From the NCBI GenBank assembly GCA_030765065.1, contig CM060978.1, positions 115,425,692-115,489,691 of the forward strand: a DNA stretch of 64,000 nucleotides. Reading direction: 5' to 3'. The number at the start of each line of letters is the position of its first letter. Positions within the stretch are counted from its first letter, which is position 1. Source of the DNA: Deroplatys truncata. Lineage: Eukaryota; Arthropoda; Insecta; Mantodea; Mantidae. Below the pieces are notes generated by a model, which did no database searches, had not been told where the DNA came from, and saw only the letters and a list, made by a program, of their open reading frames with translations. A program made the translations under genes and the position numbers. Positions 46,501-54,926 of the stretch are shown one piece after another.

Positions 46501-49382
46501 TAGCCTCTAAATACCCTGTTAAACGCAACGGCCAGAGAACCACAGTATACCCCAAGGAACTGCTTTTCGAGGCATTCAATTATGAAGGTATCGAATTTCC
46601 GACACCCCTCCATCAAATTGAATGCTTTGAAAAGCAGAACAATGGAGTATCCATTTCAGTGTTTGGTATAGAGGAGGAGAATGAGAACATTATTCCCCTA
46701 TACCAAACAGCTGAAAAGAAGCAGCACCATACCAATCTGTTATATATTGAGCAGGGGGAAAAGTCTCACTACTGCCTCATTAAAGACTTGTCCAGACTTG
46801 TAAGGAGTCAAGTTACTAAATACCAACATAGAGTCTGGACATGCGAGGCCTGTCTAAAGAGATGCAACAATGAAAAGGCCTTGGAAACGCACCGATTAAG
46901 ATGTGGAAAATGCCAGCTGCTTAAAATGCCTCAACAGGATGAATACCTTGAATTTAAAGCATTCTCCAAGAGCGTTCCTGTACCATTTGTTATATACGCA
47001 GACATTGAATCTGTTCTGGCGAAGGTTCACTCTTGTGAGCCCTCAAGCAGCTCGAGCTGGACCCGAGCCGTTCAAGAGCATGAAGCAATGTCTATTGCCT
47101 TGAAGGTGATATGTAGGCATGACGAGTCAATGTCAAAATTCTTTCTCTTTAGAGGTCCAAATGCCGTCGATGACTTTATCAAACAGTTGAAATCAATTGC
47201 TGATGACGTCATTGACGTGTATTCCAATCCTAAACCTATGGATTTAACCCTTGAAGAGCAACAGAATTTTGACAATGCCTCAGAGTGTCATATATGCCTT
47301 GCTGCTTTCACTGTGGGCAATTTGCGCGTGAGGGATCACGATCATGTGACAGGGGAATATCTGGGTGCTGCTCATAATAGATGCAATTTGAATAGAAAGG
47401 TCCCTGATTTCATACCGATCTTTTTTCATTGTCTATCTAATTATGACAGCCACTTCTTGATAAGACGCCTGGCATATGATAATAAGCCCGTATCGTGCAT
47501 CGCTCAAAGTGGTGAGAGGTATATAGCGTTTAGCAAACGTTACAGGAACATCAGCTTCAGGTTTCTGGACAGCTTTAAGTTTCTTGACGACAAGCTGTCC
47601 AGCCTGGCTGACATGCTGGAGGAGAGTGATTTTAAAATAACAAGGGCCGAATATCCTGTTGAGGAGCATTTTAAGCTGGCAAAGAGCAAGGGAATATTCC
47701 CATATGATTATGTGTCAAGCCTTGCCGTACTCGAAGAAACTTCTCTACCACCGAAGGAGGCCTTCTACAGTACTCTCACTGACAGCCACATTACCGAAGA
47801 GGAATACAGGCATGCTGTAAAAGTCTGGGAGGTCTTTAATATCCGGAATCTCGGAGAATACAGCGATCTATACCTGAAAACAGATATACTGCTCTTGGCA
47901 GATATTTTCGAAAAGTTTCGAGATCTCATCCTGGGAATGTATAAACTTGACCCAGCATGGTTTTATACATTACCAGGACTCGCCTTTGACGCTATGTTGA
48001 AGATAACAAAGGCGAAACTTTCCTTAATATCCGACAAGAGCATGCTGGAATTTTTCGAGTCGGGAATTAGAGGCGGACTGTGCACAGTGGTGAAGGGCTA
48101 CACCAAAGCTAACCACAGGTACATGTCCAACTTTGACCAGCATGCTCCTGTTAAACACCTGTCCTATTGGGACATAAACAACTTATATGGAGCTTCTATG
48201 GTGTCTGCCCTACCATACAAAAATCTGAAATGGCTCACGAGAGAAGAAATTGAATGCATAAACTTCGCAGAAGTCAAAGAAAATTCAGAGACTGGATATG
48301 TGCTAGAGGTTGATATCGAATACCCCGACCATATCCATGACGCCCATAACGAACTTCCTTTCTGCCCACAGAGCGCAATACCACCGAACGGCCAATACAA
48401 GAAACTGCTTGCAACATTAGAACAGAAAAGCAAATATGTCTTGCACTACAGGGTGATGCAGCAGTGTATCGAGCAAGGTCTAACTGTGAGACATATTCAC
48501 AGAGTGGTGTCCTACGACCAGTCTAACTGGTTGAAGACATATATCGACGTCAACACCGAGAAGAGAGCACAAGAAAAGTCAAAATTCGGCCAAAACCTGT
48601 GGAAAAAGATGAATAACGCCGTATATGGGAAATTTATAGAAAATGTGAGGAAATACAGTGATTTCAAAATAGTTGGATCCTGGGATCAGGCAAAGAAGTT
48701 GATAGCACGCAGCACTTACCTACGCACCATAATTTTTGAGGAAAATCTTGTGGGAATCGAACTGGGCAGAGAGGAAGTACATATGAACAAACCAATTTAC
48801 ATAGGACACGCAATTTTGGACATTTCAAAATTTATCATGTATGACTTCTTTTACAATATCATGAAACCAAATTTAAAAGACTTGCTGCTGAATTACATGG
48901 ATACAGACTCGTTTATTTTTGAAACGAGTTCTGATATCTATGAGTTCATCAGGGAGAATCCTCAATATTTCGACACTTCAAACTTCGAAAAGGATAATGT
49001 ATATGGCATTAAGCAAGCCAATAGGAAAAAGATTGGGTTGTTCAAGGACGAATTGGGTGGCTTGATTATGGAGGAGTATGTCGGTATTAGAGCGAAGCTA
49101 TACGCCTACAGATATGGAGGGCAGACAATTAAGAAAGCTAAGGGCATCACCAGGACAGGCATGGATAAAATAGATTTCGGCCATTATTTTGAATGTTTAA
49201 AAGACCATAGCCTAAAAATTTATTCGATACAAAAAACATTTCGGAGTAAACACCACAAAATTACAACAATTGAGACAAATAAATTGGCGTTGAAGGGAGG
49301 TGACGATAAGAGGAAGTTGATGGAGGGAAGTTATAAGACTCTAGCGTGGGGCCATTATTCCCTTAGACCTGGTGATTGCTAG
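43550..49382 (+). CDS. pPolB: Protein-primed DNA polymerase B with repeat-exon N-terminus (spliced)
   Basis: Seven exons are predicted: 43550-43556, 44266-44382, 44463-44591, 44910-45098, 45176-45364, 45439-45558 and 45646-49382. All introns are GT-AG and phase 1, giving 1,495 residues. The large last exon alone has the catalytic protein. It starts with a Ser/Ala-rich linker and a basic KKAKV cluster (46,000), then a C2H2-like finger (46,840-46,915). Exo I FVIYADIES is near 46,986. An endonuclease VII-like CHIC...DHDHVTGEY...HNRCN insert lies at 47,287-47,400, followed by Exo II NYDSHF and Exo III YLKTDILLLADIFE. Polymerase motifs follow: A (DINNLYGASM), B (KKMNNAVYGK), C (YMDTDSF) and KLYAYR. 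Family knowledge says it copies the element with a terminal protein primer. The upstream exons are inferred from splice sites only. The gene could also start within the last exon, but no good ATG context is seen there. Confidence 0.85.
44463..45558 (+). repeat. Tandemly duplicated exon-intron modules at the polymerase N-terminus
   Basis: Exons 3 to 6 each begin with (N/S)GLYFGG-type codons and end with a P-Y-(M/I)-Q-Q segment plus a split Gly codon. Exons 4 and 5 are both 189 bases and nearly identical. Exon 3 (129) and exon 6 (120) are shortened versions. The introns after exons 2, 4, 5 and 6 are 74-87 bases and share TTCTTTTACACAT followed by TATATTATTATT. Whole modules of about 266 bases were therefore copied, not just coding parts. 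Confidence 0.85.
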
Positions 49383-49445
49383 TGCCTAAACTTGTAAATA
49401 TGTAAATATTTTAAGATATCTTGTTTTTTTCAATCTGGATTTTGT

Positions 49446-50096
49446 AAATATTCATTTAAATTGTGTATGAGGGTTTTTATATATTAATTTTTCCCTCTGA
49501 TAATGTCATTGTATATATTCATTTAAAGTGTGTGTGTATGAGGGTTTTATATATTAATTTTTCCCTCTGATAATGTCATTGTATATATTCATTTAAAGTG
49601 TGTGTGAGGGTTTTTATATATTAATTTTTCCCTCTGATAATGTCATTGTATATATTCATTTAAATCGTGTATGAGGGTTTTATATATTAATTTTTCCCTC
49701 TGATAATGTCATTGTATATATTCATTTAAAGTGTGTGTGAGGGTTTTTATATATTAATTTTTCCCTCTGATAATGTCATTGTATATATTCATTTAAAGTG
49801 TGTATGAGGGTTTTTATATATTAATTTTTCCCTCTGATAATGTCATTGTATATATTCATTTAAAGTATGTATGAGGGTTTTTATATACTAATTTTTCTCT
49901 CTGATGTCATTGTATATATTCATTTAAAGTGTGTATGAGAGTTTTTATATATTAATTTTTCCCTCTGATAATGTCATTGTATATATTCATTTAAAGTGTG
50001 TATGAGGGTTTTTATATATTAATTTTTCCCTCTGATAATGTGTTGTATATATCCATTTAAAGTATGTGAGGGTTTTTATATATTAATTTTCCCTCA
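49446..50096 (+). repeat. 66-base tandem repeat, about ten copies, between convergent genes
   Basis: Each unit holds TTTTATATATTAATTTTTCC, CTCTGATAATGTCATTGTAT and ATATTCATTTAAAGTGTGT. Copies are very similar, with small length changes in the GT part. The array fills the gap between the ends of the polymerase gene (plus) and the integrase gene (minus). Each unit has a GAGGG...CCCTC pair around an AT core. Confidence 0.9.
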
Positions 50097-50125
50097 AAAA
50101 AAGAGAAAATATGAAGGATTTTTAA

Positions 50126-50131
50126 AATAAA
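50126..50131 (+). terminator. Candidate polyadenylation signal for the polymerase transcript
   Basis: AATAAA on the plus strand just after the 66-base array. If used, the array would be the 3' untranslated region. Confidence 0.4.
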
Positions 50132-50166
50132 AAATACTCGTGATTTTACAATCATAACAACTGGTC

Positions 50167-50172
50167 TTTATT
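50167..50172 (-). terminator. Candidate polyadenylation signal for the integrase-side cluster
   Basis: TTTATT on the plus strand (AATAAA on the minus strand), 14 bases beyond the integrase stop codon. Confidence 0.5.
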
Positions 50173-50185
50173 AAGTCTTCATACA

Positions 50186-51106
50186 TTACACCAAATCCTT
50201 TATATCAATCCATTGAGTATCTGCAAAACCGTACCACTTTACAAGAACTTTGTTTCCACGTTTACGTATAACCTTTTCTACTAAATATGTGTTAGGATAG
50301 CTAGTCTTTTTTAGTTCATGTCCATAAAAGCCACCTTTTATGATTTCACCATTCCTATCCTTTAGTATGTATGTTGTAGGCTTGGTGCGATTCACACGAA
50401 ATACTTTGAAGATTTCAACGCTCCAGTTAGATTCATAACCCTTTTCAAAATGTCCTTTATGTTTAGATATCCTGACATAATCACCAACACTAAACTTCCT
50501 TGAAGCCTTCTTCTCTCTTCGGTCTTGATTATAATTATACACAGTCAGAAGAAGATCGTTGTTTTTCACTTCATTAGGCTTCATGCGGATAGTTGAATGA
50601 AAAGTATCATTGTACTTTACAAGGATTCTAGGTAAAAGATCTAGCCACTTGTATGAGCCTTGGACTAAAAACTCGCGGTACATCATATTCTTCAAGGTTC
50701 GAATTAAACGTTCAACAGCCGCAGCCTTCACATTGGTATAGGTGCTGTAGTGGTTAATATTATACTTAAACATTATTCGTTTAAAGAACTTGTTATAAAA
50801 TTCTTTCCCGTTGTCACTTTGAATATTCCGGGGAGGGACGTCCATTTCTTGTAATATATCCTCCATAGCCTTTGCAACATTAACTCCACCCTTATCCTTT
50901 AAGGGTTTTGCATATGCCATTTTAGAGTAAAAGTTGATTGCGATCAGAATGTATTTGAAATTTCTGTTCACTCTTGCATAGGGTATCATTTCAATCAAAT
51001 CAATTTGTAATAAATCATTCATACCTTTGCTGATAATTTTCCGTCGTAAATAGTTCCTCCTCGCCGAGCCGTGAAGTTCTCTGGCGATATTCTGTTTGGT
51101 GGTCAT
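50186..51106 (-). CDS. INT: Retrovirus-like integrase with C-terminal chromodomain
   Basis: 306 residues. The rve catalytic core shows D36 in LQIDLIEM, D98 in IQSDNGKEF and E132 in KAAAVERLIRT, a DDE triad with 33 residues between the last two. An SH3-like region follows (FSVGDYVRISKHKG, about 206-220). The C-terminus is a chromodomain, YLVEKVIRKRG then KVLVKWYGF and QWIDIKDL, which in related elements may bind modified histones and steer integration. No HHCC zinc finger is visible. Its ATG overlaps the TGA of the upstream gene (ATGA), and the polyadenylation signal lies just beyond the stop. Integrase generates the six-base duplication; the flanking AACAGA shows that it worked here or in a relative. 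Confidence 0.93.
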   Translation of the reverse strand: MTTKQNIARELHGSARRNYLRRKIISKGMNDLLQIDLIEMIPYARVNRNFKYILIAINFYSKMAYAKPLKDKGGVNVAKAMEDILQEMDVPPRNIQSDNGKEFYNKFFKRIMFKYNINHYSTYTNVKAAAVERLIRTLKNMMYREFLVQGSYKWLDLLPRILVKYNDTFHSTIRMKPNEVKNNDLLLTVYNYNQDRREKKASRKFSVGDYVRISKHKGHFEKGYESNWSVEIFKVFRVNRTKPTTYILKDRNGEIIKGGFYGHELKKTSYPNTYLVEKVIRKRGNKVLVKWYGFADTQWIDIKDLV

Positions 51107-51861
51107 GCTATAATTTTAGATGCTTTCAATTCCCGGATAATTTCCTCAATCTCTCGAGTGTGGCTATTATTACCAGCGTCCCTCGAAGCAATAAGTAACC
51201 TCAGTCTATTCACTAATGTGTTAGGATTTCTCCAGAAAACGTAGTCAACCTCCTTATCAGACTTATGCTCCTTCCATGTCAGTCCTAGACCTGAATGTGT
51301 ATTGAGCAAGGGGCGTATTATATTCTTGTATTTATACGATTTACCAGATTTCAAACGACCGTGTCTGGTGTAACCAGATCTATGAAGAAAAGTACTTTTC
51401 ATAATCTTAGCGTACGTCTCCAAGTCTTCACTGGTGTATGCAGAAATCTGAGGCGTTCGCTTAAAGATGAGCTCCGTCAAACCGTCTGTAGACTCATACG
51501 TTTCATCACCTATCAATATTTGATTATTTATAAAATGAATATCTTTATTTCCAAGCATATAACTTCCATCCTGATATCTCACCCCGTACAATGTATCAAT
51601 GCGGTCCTTGTCTTTTGAGCGAACGTGTTGAAGGAAAGTAGAAATACTTGTAGAATCATCATCTTCATTCTTGACTGTCTCCACAGCCAACCCTCGTTGA
51701 CTGTCCAAAATATCCTTGAGGGGAGCGGTTACAGGCTTCAAAGCTTCGGACATGATATGCTGAGTCTCAAACCTGAGACCTTTTAGAGCTCTCAGTTTTT
51801 CTTTTACAGCCCTGGTATGCTCGGCTACAGACTCTTTAAGTCTTATGCTTTCACTATCCAT
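51103..51861 (-). CDS. DUF8207-like Polinton protein
   Basis: 252 residues from the ATG at 51,861. The open frame extends further upstream but has no ATG. The N-terminal 60 residues are helical and charged. At about 88-137 it has the pattern LYGVRYQDGSYMLGN, then ILIGDETYESTDGL and TELIFKRTP, followed by SGKSYKYKN. I recognise this from arthropod proteins annotated DUF8207, usually found in Polinton-like settings. The function is unknown. It overlaps the integrase start by four bases and lies 37 bases after the coiled-coil ORF, so the three are probably co-expressed. Confidence 0.7.
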   Translation of the reverse strand: MDSESIRLKESVAEHTRAVKEKLRALKGLRFETQHIMSEALKPVTAPLKDILDSQRGLAVETVKNEDDDSTSISTFLQHVRSKDKDRIDTLYGVRYQDGSYMLGNKDIHFINNQILIGDETYESTDGLTELIFKRTPQISAYTSEDLETYAKIMKSTFLHRSGYTRHGRLKSGKSYKYKNIIRPLLNTHSGLGLTWKEHKSDKEVDYVFWRNPNTLVNRLRLLIASRDAGNNSHTREIEEIIRELKASKIIA

Positions 51862-51898
51862 CTTACAAATGACATGAAAATAGACGATTACATTCAAT

Positions 51899-52228
51899 TT
51901 ATAGTCTGCGTCCACCTTGAGTTCTCATCGTATCGATAGCCTTAGCTAACATCTCTATCGAAGTTCTCAGTTGCTCGGTTTCTTTCTTATGTTCCTGCGT
52001 ATGTGTCTTGAACGCTTCAGCAAAGATTGCCGTATTAGCGTACAGGCTTCTGGTTGATTCTTCTAGACTCGTCATTTGCTGCACATTAGTTTTGTAAGCG
52101 TCCATCATCATATTTACATTTTCCTCCACTTTCTTAAGTTTATCATTGCATGAATCAGTTTTGAGAGTATTCAAAACCTCTGTCTTTAACTGACCGACTG
52201 TAGCCTCTAAATCTGAAACTCGCTTCAT
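51899..52228 (-). CDS. Small coiled-coil protein
   Basis: 109 residues, starting MKRVSDLEATVGQL. Heptad-like spacing of Leu, Val, Met and Ile continues almost throughout, with many Glu and Lys. There is no membrane segment and no cysteine cluster beyond one Cys. It sits 12 bases downstream of the fibre-like gene on the same strand. It may be a structural or trimerisation partner, but there is no direct evidence. Confidence 0.6.
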   Translation of the reverse strand: MKRVSDLEATVGQLKTEVLNTLKTDSCNDKLKKVEENVNMMMDAYKTNVQQMTSLEESTRSLYANTAIFAEAFKTHTQEHKKETEQLRTSIEMLAKAIDTMRTQGGRRL

Positions 52229-52240
52229 CGCTAACTTTTC

Positions 52241-53002
52241 TTAATTGCTAATTTTCTGATTGCAAAGATTCTGAAGATTTGTTTTTTCTCTATCAAGCTC
52301 AGCGGTAACTTGTTTAATGGAGTCCATTACAGAATCCACTCTGTCTTTTGTAGAGGGTGTTAGAGTATCCACTTTACTCGTAGTTTTATTCAGATTTGCT
52401 GTGATGTCTAGCAGCTTCTTACCTATTTGCATCTCGATTTCCTTTGGTAAGTACCTGTTTAACTGCTGTCGCGTCTCGTTCGATTTCCTAATGATCATAG
52501 CTCTAGCATATCTTTTATTTACAGCATCTGTATCTCCGAGAGGATCTGCTATATCAGTGATTCTCTTATTGTCGAATATAATGTTACCATTACCATCTCT
52601 CGATTGCGTGCGTGAATTGACATATCCAGTGATGAACTTTTTATTCACAACATCGTTATCGTGAACAGGATCTAGCAATACCATCAATCTAACTTTATCA
52701 ATCACAATGTTATTTTCCTTCTCTCTCTTGAGGATGTATCTTGAAATCAAATCATCGATCAGGGTCTTAGCCATAACCTCAACATTGTTAGCAGCTTGCT
52801 GCGAGAAATCTTGCATCCTAATTTCGAGTGTATCCACATAATTCTTATTGGAGGCATCATGATTATCTTCAGGATCGTGAACGTTACACAATCTCTTATT
52901 CTTGAATTGATAATTTCCTTTGACATCTCTATTTATGATAAACCGATCAAACACTCTTCTAACTGGACCAGTTCTCTGAGAACCGAACCTATCGATGCTC
53001 AT
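52241..53002 (-). CDS. Fibre-like protein with three N-K-R-x-(x)3-DP...DAVNK repeats
   Basis: 253 residues. Three spaced repeats occur at about 33-57 (KNKRLCNVHDPEDNHDASNK, then NYVD), 100-128 (DKVRLMVLLDPVHDNDVVNK, then KF) and 141-167 (DNKRITDIADPLGDTDAVNK, then RYA). This pattern resembles the N-terminal repeats of bacteriophage tail fibres and collar proteins (…DPxxxxDAVNKxYV), which form trimeric spikes. A long coiled-coil region follows (about 170-250). It lies six bases after the ATPase gene in the same cluster. A virion spike or fibre role is inference; no receptor-binding head domain is visible. Confidence 0.6.
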   Translation of the reverse strand: MSIDRFGSQRTGPVRRVFDRFIINRDVKGNYQFKNKRLCNVHDPEDNHDASNKNYVDTLEIRMQDFSQQAANNVEVMAKTLIDDLISRYILKREKENNIVIDKVRLMVLLDPVHDNDVVNKKFITGYVNSRTQSRDGNGNIIFDNKRITDIADPLGDTDAVNKRYARAMIIRKSNETRQQLNRYLPKEIEMQIGKKLLDITANLNKTTSKVDTLTPSTKDRVDSVMDSIKQVTAELDREKTNLQNLCNQKISN

Positions 53003-53008
53003 GGTTAA

Positions 53009-53725
53009 CTACGAGTGATCATTTTCTTTTTTGTCGAGCTTAATATATACATCAAAACCATTCCTATATCGTCCCTCATTCATATGAAATTCAGGAACTA
53101 TCACAACAAAGGGTCTTCCTTCTGTAGAGCTCTCCCAAACGTTCTTACATAGATCTTTAAATTCATTGTAGGCCATGTCGGTATTTACATAATCTTCGTA
53201 AATGTGCTTTAAGTTTAAATTGTCTTGCCTGAAGAGTATTATCATGTTTGTATTATCGCGAATTAAATGTTTTGGAACTTTGGCATAGGACTGCGCTAGA
53301 TATACAGAATCGACATTTCGATGTCTACCCATACTGTAAAAGGATGCTATCTTTTCCTGCTTTTCAGTGATGACGTCATCAAATATAAAGATTGAATTTT
53401 CTTCGACTTCAGAAGGATGCAAAACATCATCCCCGTTGTCGAAGGTGTTCACTTCTATACCTTCGATGTTTCCGAGCACTTTAATTAGATATTGGTACTT
53501 TGGTTGATAGAGAGACTTTGAATAAATATACAAATTTTCAAAACGTAGTCCATTCTCATGGAGTAGCATATTGAGTAATACGTTTGTTTTCCCTGCACTG
53601 GAGCTCCCTAAAATAAGAGCTCTGACATTAGATGGAAATAACTTGCCATGACGATCACTTCTAAAGTCACTTTCAAAGTCTAATACCTGAATAGGTAGAG
53701 AGCAGTGCTGCTTAACAAGCTCCAT
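53009..53725 (-). CDS. ATP: A32/FtsK-type genome packaging ATPase
   Basis: 238 residues. Walker A is GSSSAGKT at 40-47, and Walker B is SIFIFDDV with acidic residues at 116-117. A downstream Gln in YLAQSYAKVP and IRDNTNMIILFRQ fits the sensor region of A32-like ATPases. The family pumps DNA into capsids. It is the first gene of the minus-strand cluster, and its ATG lies about 36 bases after a TATA box (53,761-53,770). Length and motifs are complete. Confidence 0.9.
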   Translation of the reverse strand: MELVKQHCSLPIQVLDFESDFRSDRHGKLFPSNVRALILGSSSAGKTNVLLNMLLHENGLRFENLYIYSKSLYQPKYQYLIKVLGNIEGIEVNTFDNGDDVLHPSEVEENSIFIFDDVITEKQEKIASFYSMGRHRNVDSVYLAQSYAKVPKHLIRDNTNMIILFRQDNLNLKHIYEDYVNTDMAYNEFKDLCKNVWESSTEGRPFVVIVPEFHMNEGRYRNGFDVYIKLDKKENDHS

Positions 53726-53849
53726 GTTAACAACTAACTTATAACATGTATGTGCATTGTTTATATATATTACCGTTTGTAAAAGTAGTTAATGATTGAC
53801 TGGAATGATATAAAAGGGCTAATGCATTCAATTACTCGTTTAGTCTATC
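53726..53849. promoter_or_regulatory. Bidirectional promoter between the two capsid-related clusters
   Basis: Only 124 bases separate two divergent ATGs. On the minus strand, TATATATAA lies at 53,761-53,770, about 36 bases before the ATPase start. On the plus strand, TATAAAAG lies at 53,809-53,816, about 34 bases before the core-protein start. Both leaders would be very short. Confidence 0.6.
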
Positions 53850-54578
53850 ATGAGAGCTAAGAGAGGGAGGTCGTTGCAGTATAAGCGCGGCTCTGGAATT
53901 ATTAATTCTATAATTAATTCGCTCCCCTTTGAAGCTCACTTACCTGGATATAGATATTGCGGGCCTGGTACTAAATTGGAAAAACGTCTAAAAAGAGGAG
54001 ACCCCGGAATTAACCAATTAGACACAGCTTGCAAACAGCACGACCTCGCGTACGCTGAGAATAAGGACACCGCTTCAAGACAAATAGCGGATAAGATTCT
54101 TGCAGAGAAGGCTTGGAAACGTGTGCAGTCATCAGATTCAACTTTTGGTGAAAGGTTAGCTGCAAGGCTAGTAACTGCAATCATGAAGGGAAAGGTTGCA
54201 GTGGGAGCCGGAAAGAGGAAGAAGAAGAGAGGAGGGTTTTTACCGTTGATTCCCATCATTGCTGCTTTAGGCGCTGCAGCAGGTGGCGCTGCTCAGATAG
54301 CCTCTGCAGTCAATAAAAAAAAGGCTGCTGATAGACACTTGGCAGAAGTTGCGAGGCATAACAAGGCGATGGAGACCCAAGGAAAGGGGCTCCGGAAGGG
54401 TAGGTGTAAGAAGAGGAATAAAGGAGGATTCTTACCTGCAATGCCGCTGATGTCGTCTTTAGCCGCTGCATCTAAAATAGCAAGGTCTTTGAAAAAAAGG
54501 GGATCTAAAGGCGAGGGTTTAAAGAAGAAGGCAAAAAACGGAGGAAGAGGATTGTACATATACCAGAGGAAGCCCTAA
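53850..54578 (+). CDS. Phospholipase A2 / basic core protein with two GGFLP modules
   Basis: 242 residues. A phospholipase A2 domain of the parvovirus VP1 type occupies about 30-75. YRYCGPG is the calcium-binding loop and LDTACKQHDLAYAE carries the catalytic His64-Asp65 pair. In this enzyme class, it breaches endosomal membranes during entry. Two hydrophobic modules follow, each starting K-(R/K)-GGFLP: about 128-155 (rich in Ala and Gly) and 192-213. Lys/Arg-rich stretches like those of adenovirus core peptides separate them. The ORF ends at 54,578. A slippery heptamer at 54,533 precedes the stop and the protease frame overlaps, so a fraction of product may extend into the protease. Confidence 0.8.
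   Translation: MRAKRGRSLQYKRGSGIINSIINSLPFEAHLPGYRYCGPGTKLEKRLKRGDPGINQLDTACKQHDLAYAENKDTASRQIADKILAEKAWKRVQSSDSTFGERLAARLVTAIMKGKVAVGAGKRKKKRGGFLPLIPIIAALGAAAGGAAQIASAVNKKKAADRHLAEVARHNKAMETQGKGLRKGRCKKRNKGGFLPAMPLMSSLAAASKIARSLKKRGSKGEGLKKKAKNGGRGLYIYQRKP
54533..54539 (+). promoter_or_regulatory. Candidate -1 ribosomal frameshift site, A_AAA_AAC
   Basis: In the frame of the core protein the codons are GCA AAA AAC, so the heptamer is in the phase required for tandem slippage. A -1 shift enters the protease frame at 54,539. That frame is open from 54,509 to 54,907. The core-protein stop is 37 bases downstream. No convincing pseudoknot was identified by eye. Confidence 0.45.
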
Positions 54579-54907
54579 GTAACGTAGCCCTCGAATATTA
54601 TGCTAAACGTTTAAAAATTCCTTATTTTAGAGGGGTTTATATGATTGACAAACTTCCTTTAAAACCACACTGCAAAGAGAGACTTATTACCAATCTCGAT
54701 ACATCAGATAATGAAGGAACACACTGGGTTGCTATAAAGAAAGAAGGTGATGTCGCATACTACTTTGATAGTTTCGGTAATTTGAAGCCGCCTCCTGAGA
54801 TTGAGAAATATCTACAAGACGTTAAAATCTACTATAATACACAGAGATACCAGAATTTCGATTCAGTCATCTGCGGACACTTGTGCTTGCAATTTCTTTT
54901 ATCCTAG
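54539..54907 (+). CDS. PRO: Adenain-like cysteine protease, N-terminus without AUG
   Basis: Catalytic features are complete: His in GTHWVAIKK, acidic residue in YYFDSFGNLKPP, Gln in TQRYQNFD, and Cys in SVICGHLCLQFL near the C-terminus. This is the order of the adenovirus-type protease, which processes capsid proteins. The first AUG in frame is at 54,641. The frame upstream encodes L-E-YYAKRLKIPYFRGVYM, which I recall as conserved at the start of Polinton proteases. It has no AUG between 54,509 and 54,641. The start is therefore unclear: a -1 frameshift from the core gene, splicing (an acceptor-like TTATTTTAG ends at 54,630) or a non-AUG start. Confidence 0.85.
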   Translation, partial: RRKRIVHIPEEALSNVALEYYAKRLKIPYFRGVYMIDKLPLKPHCKERLITNLDTSDNEGTHWVAIKKEGDVAYYFDSFGNLKPPPEIEKYLQDVKIYYNTQRYQNFDSVICGHLCLQFLLS

Positions 54908-54926
54908 AAGCTGCTTCATCGTCAAG

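Noticed and set aside
49446..50096. CRISPR-like array of regular repeats
   Set aside because: The repeats are head-to-tail without distinct spacers and lie in a eukaryotic transposon. The arrays at 1-415 and 62,398-62,715 are rejected for the same reason.
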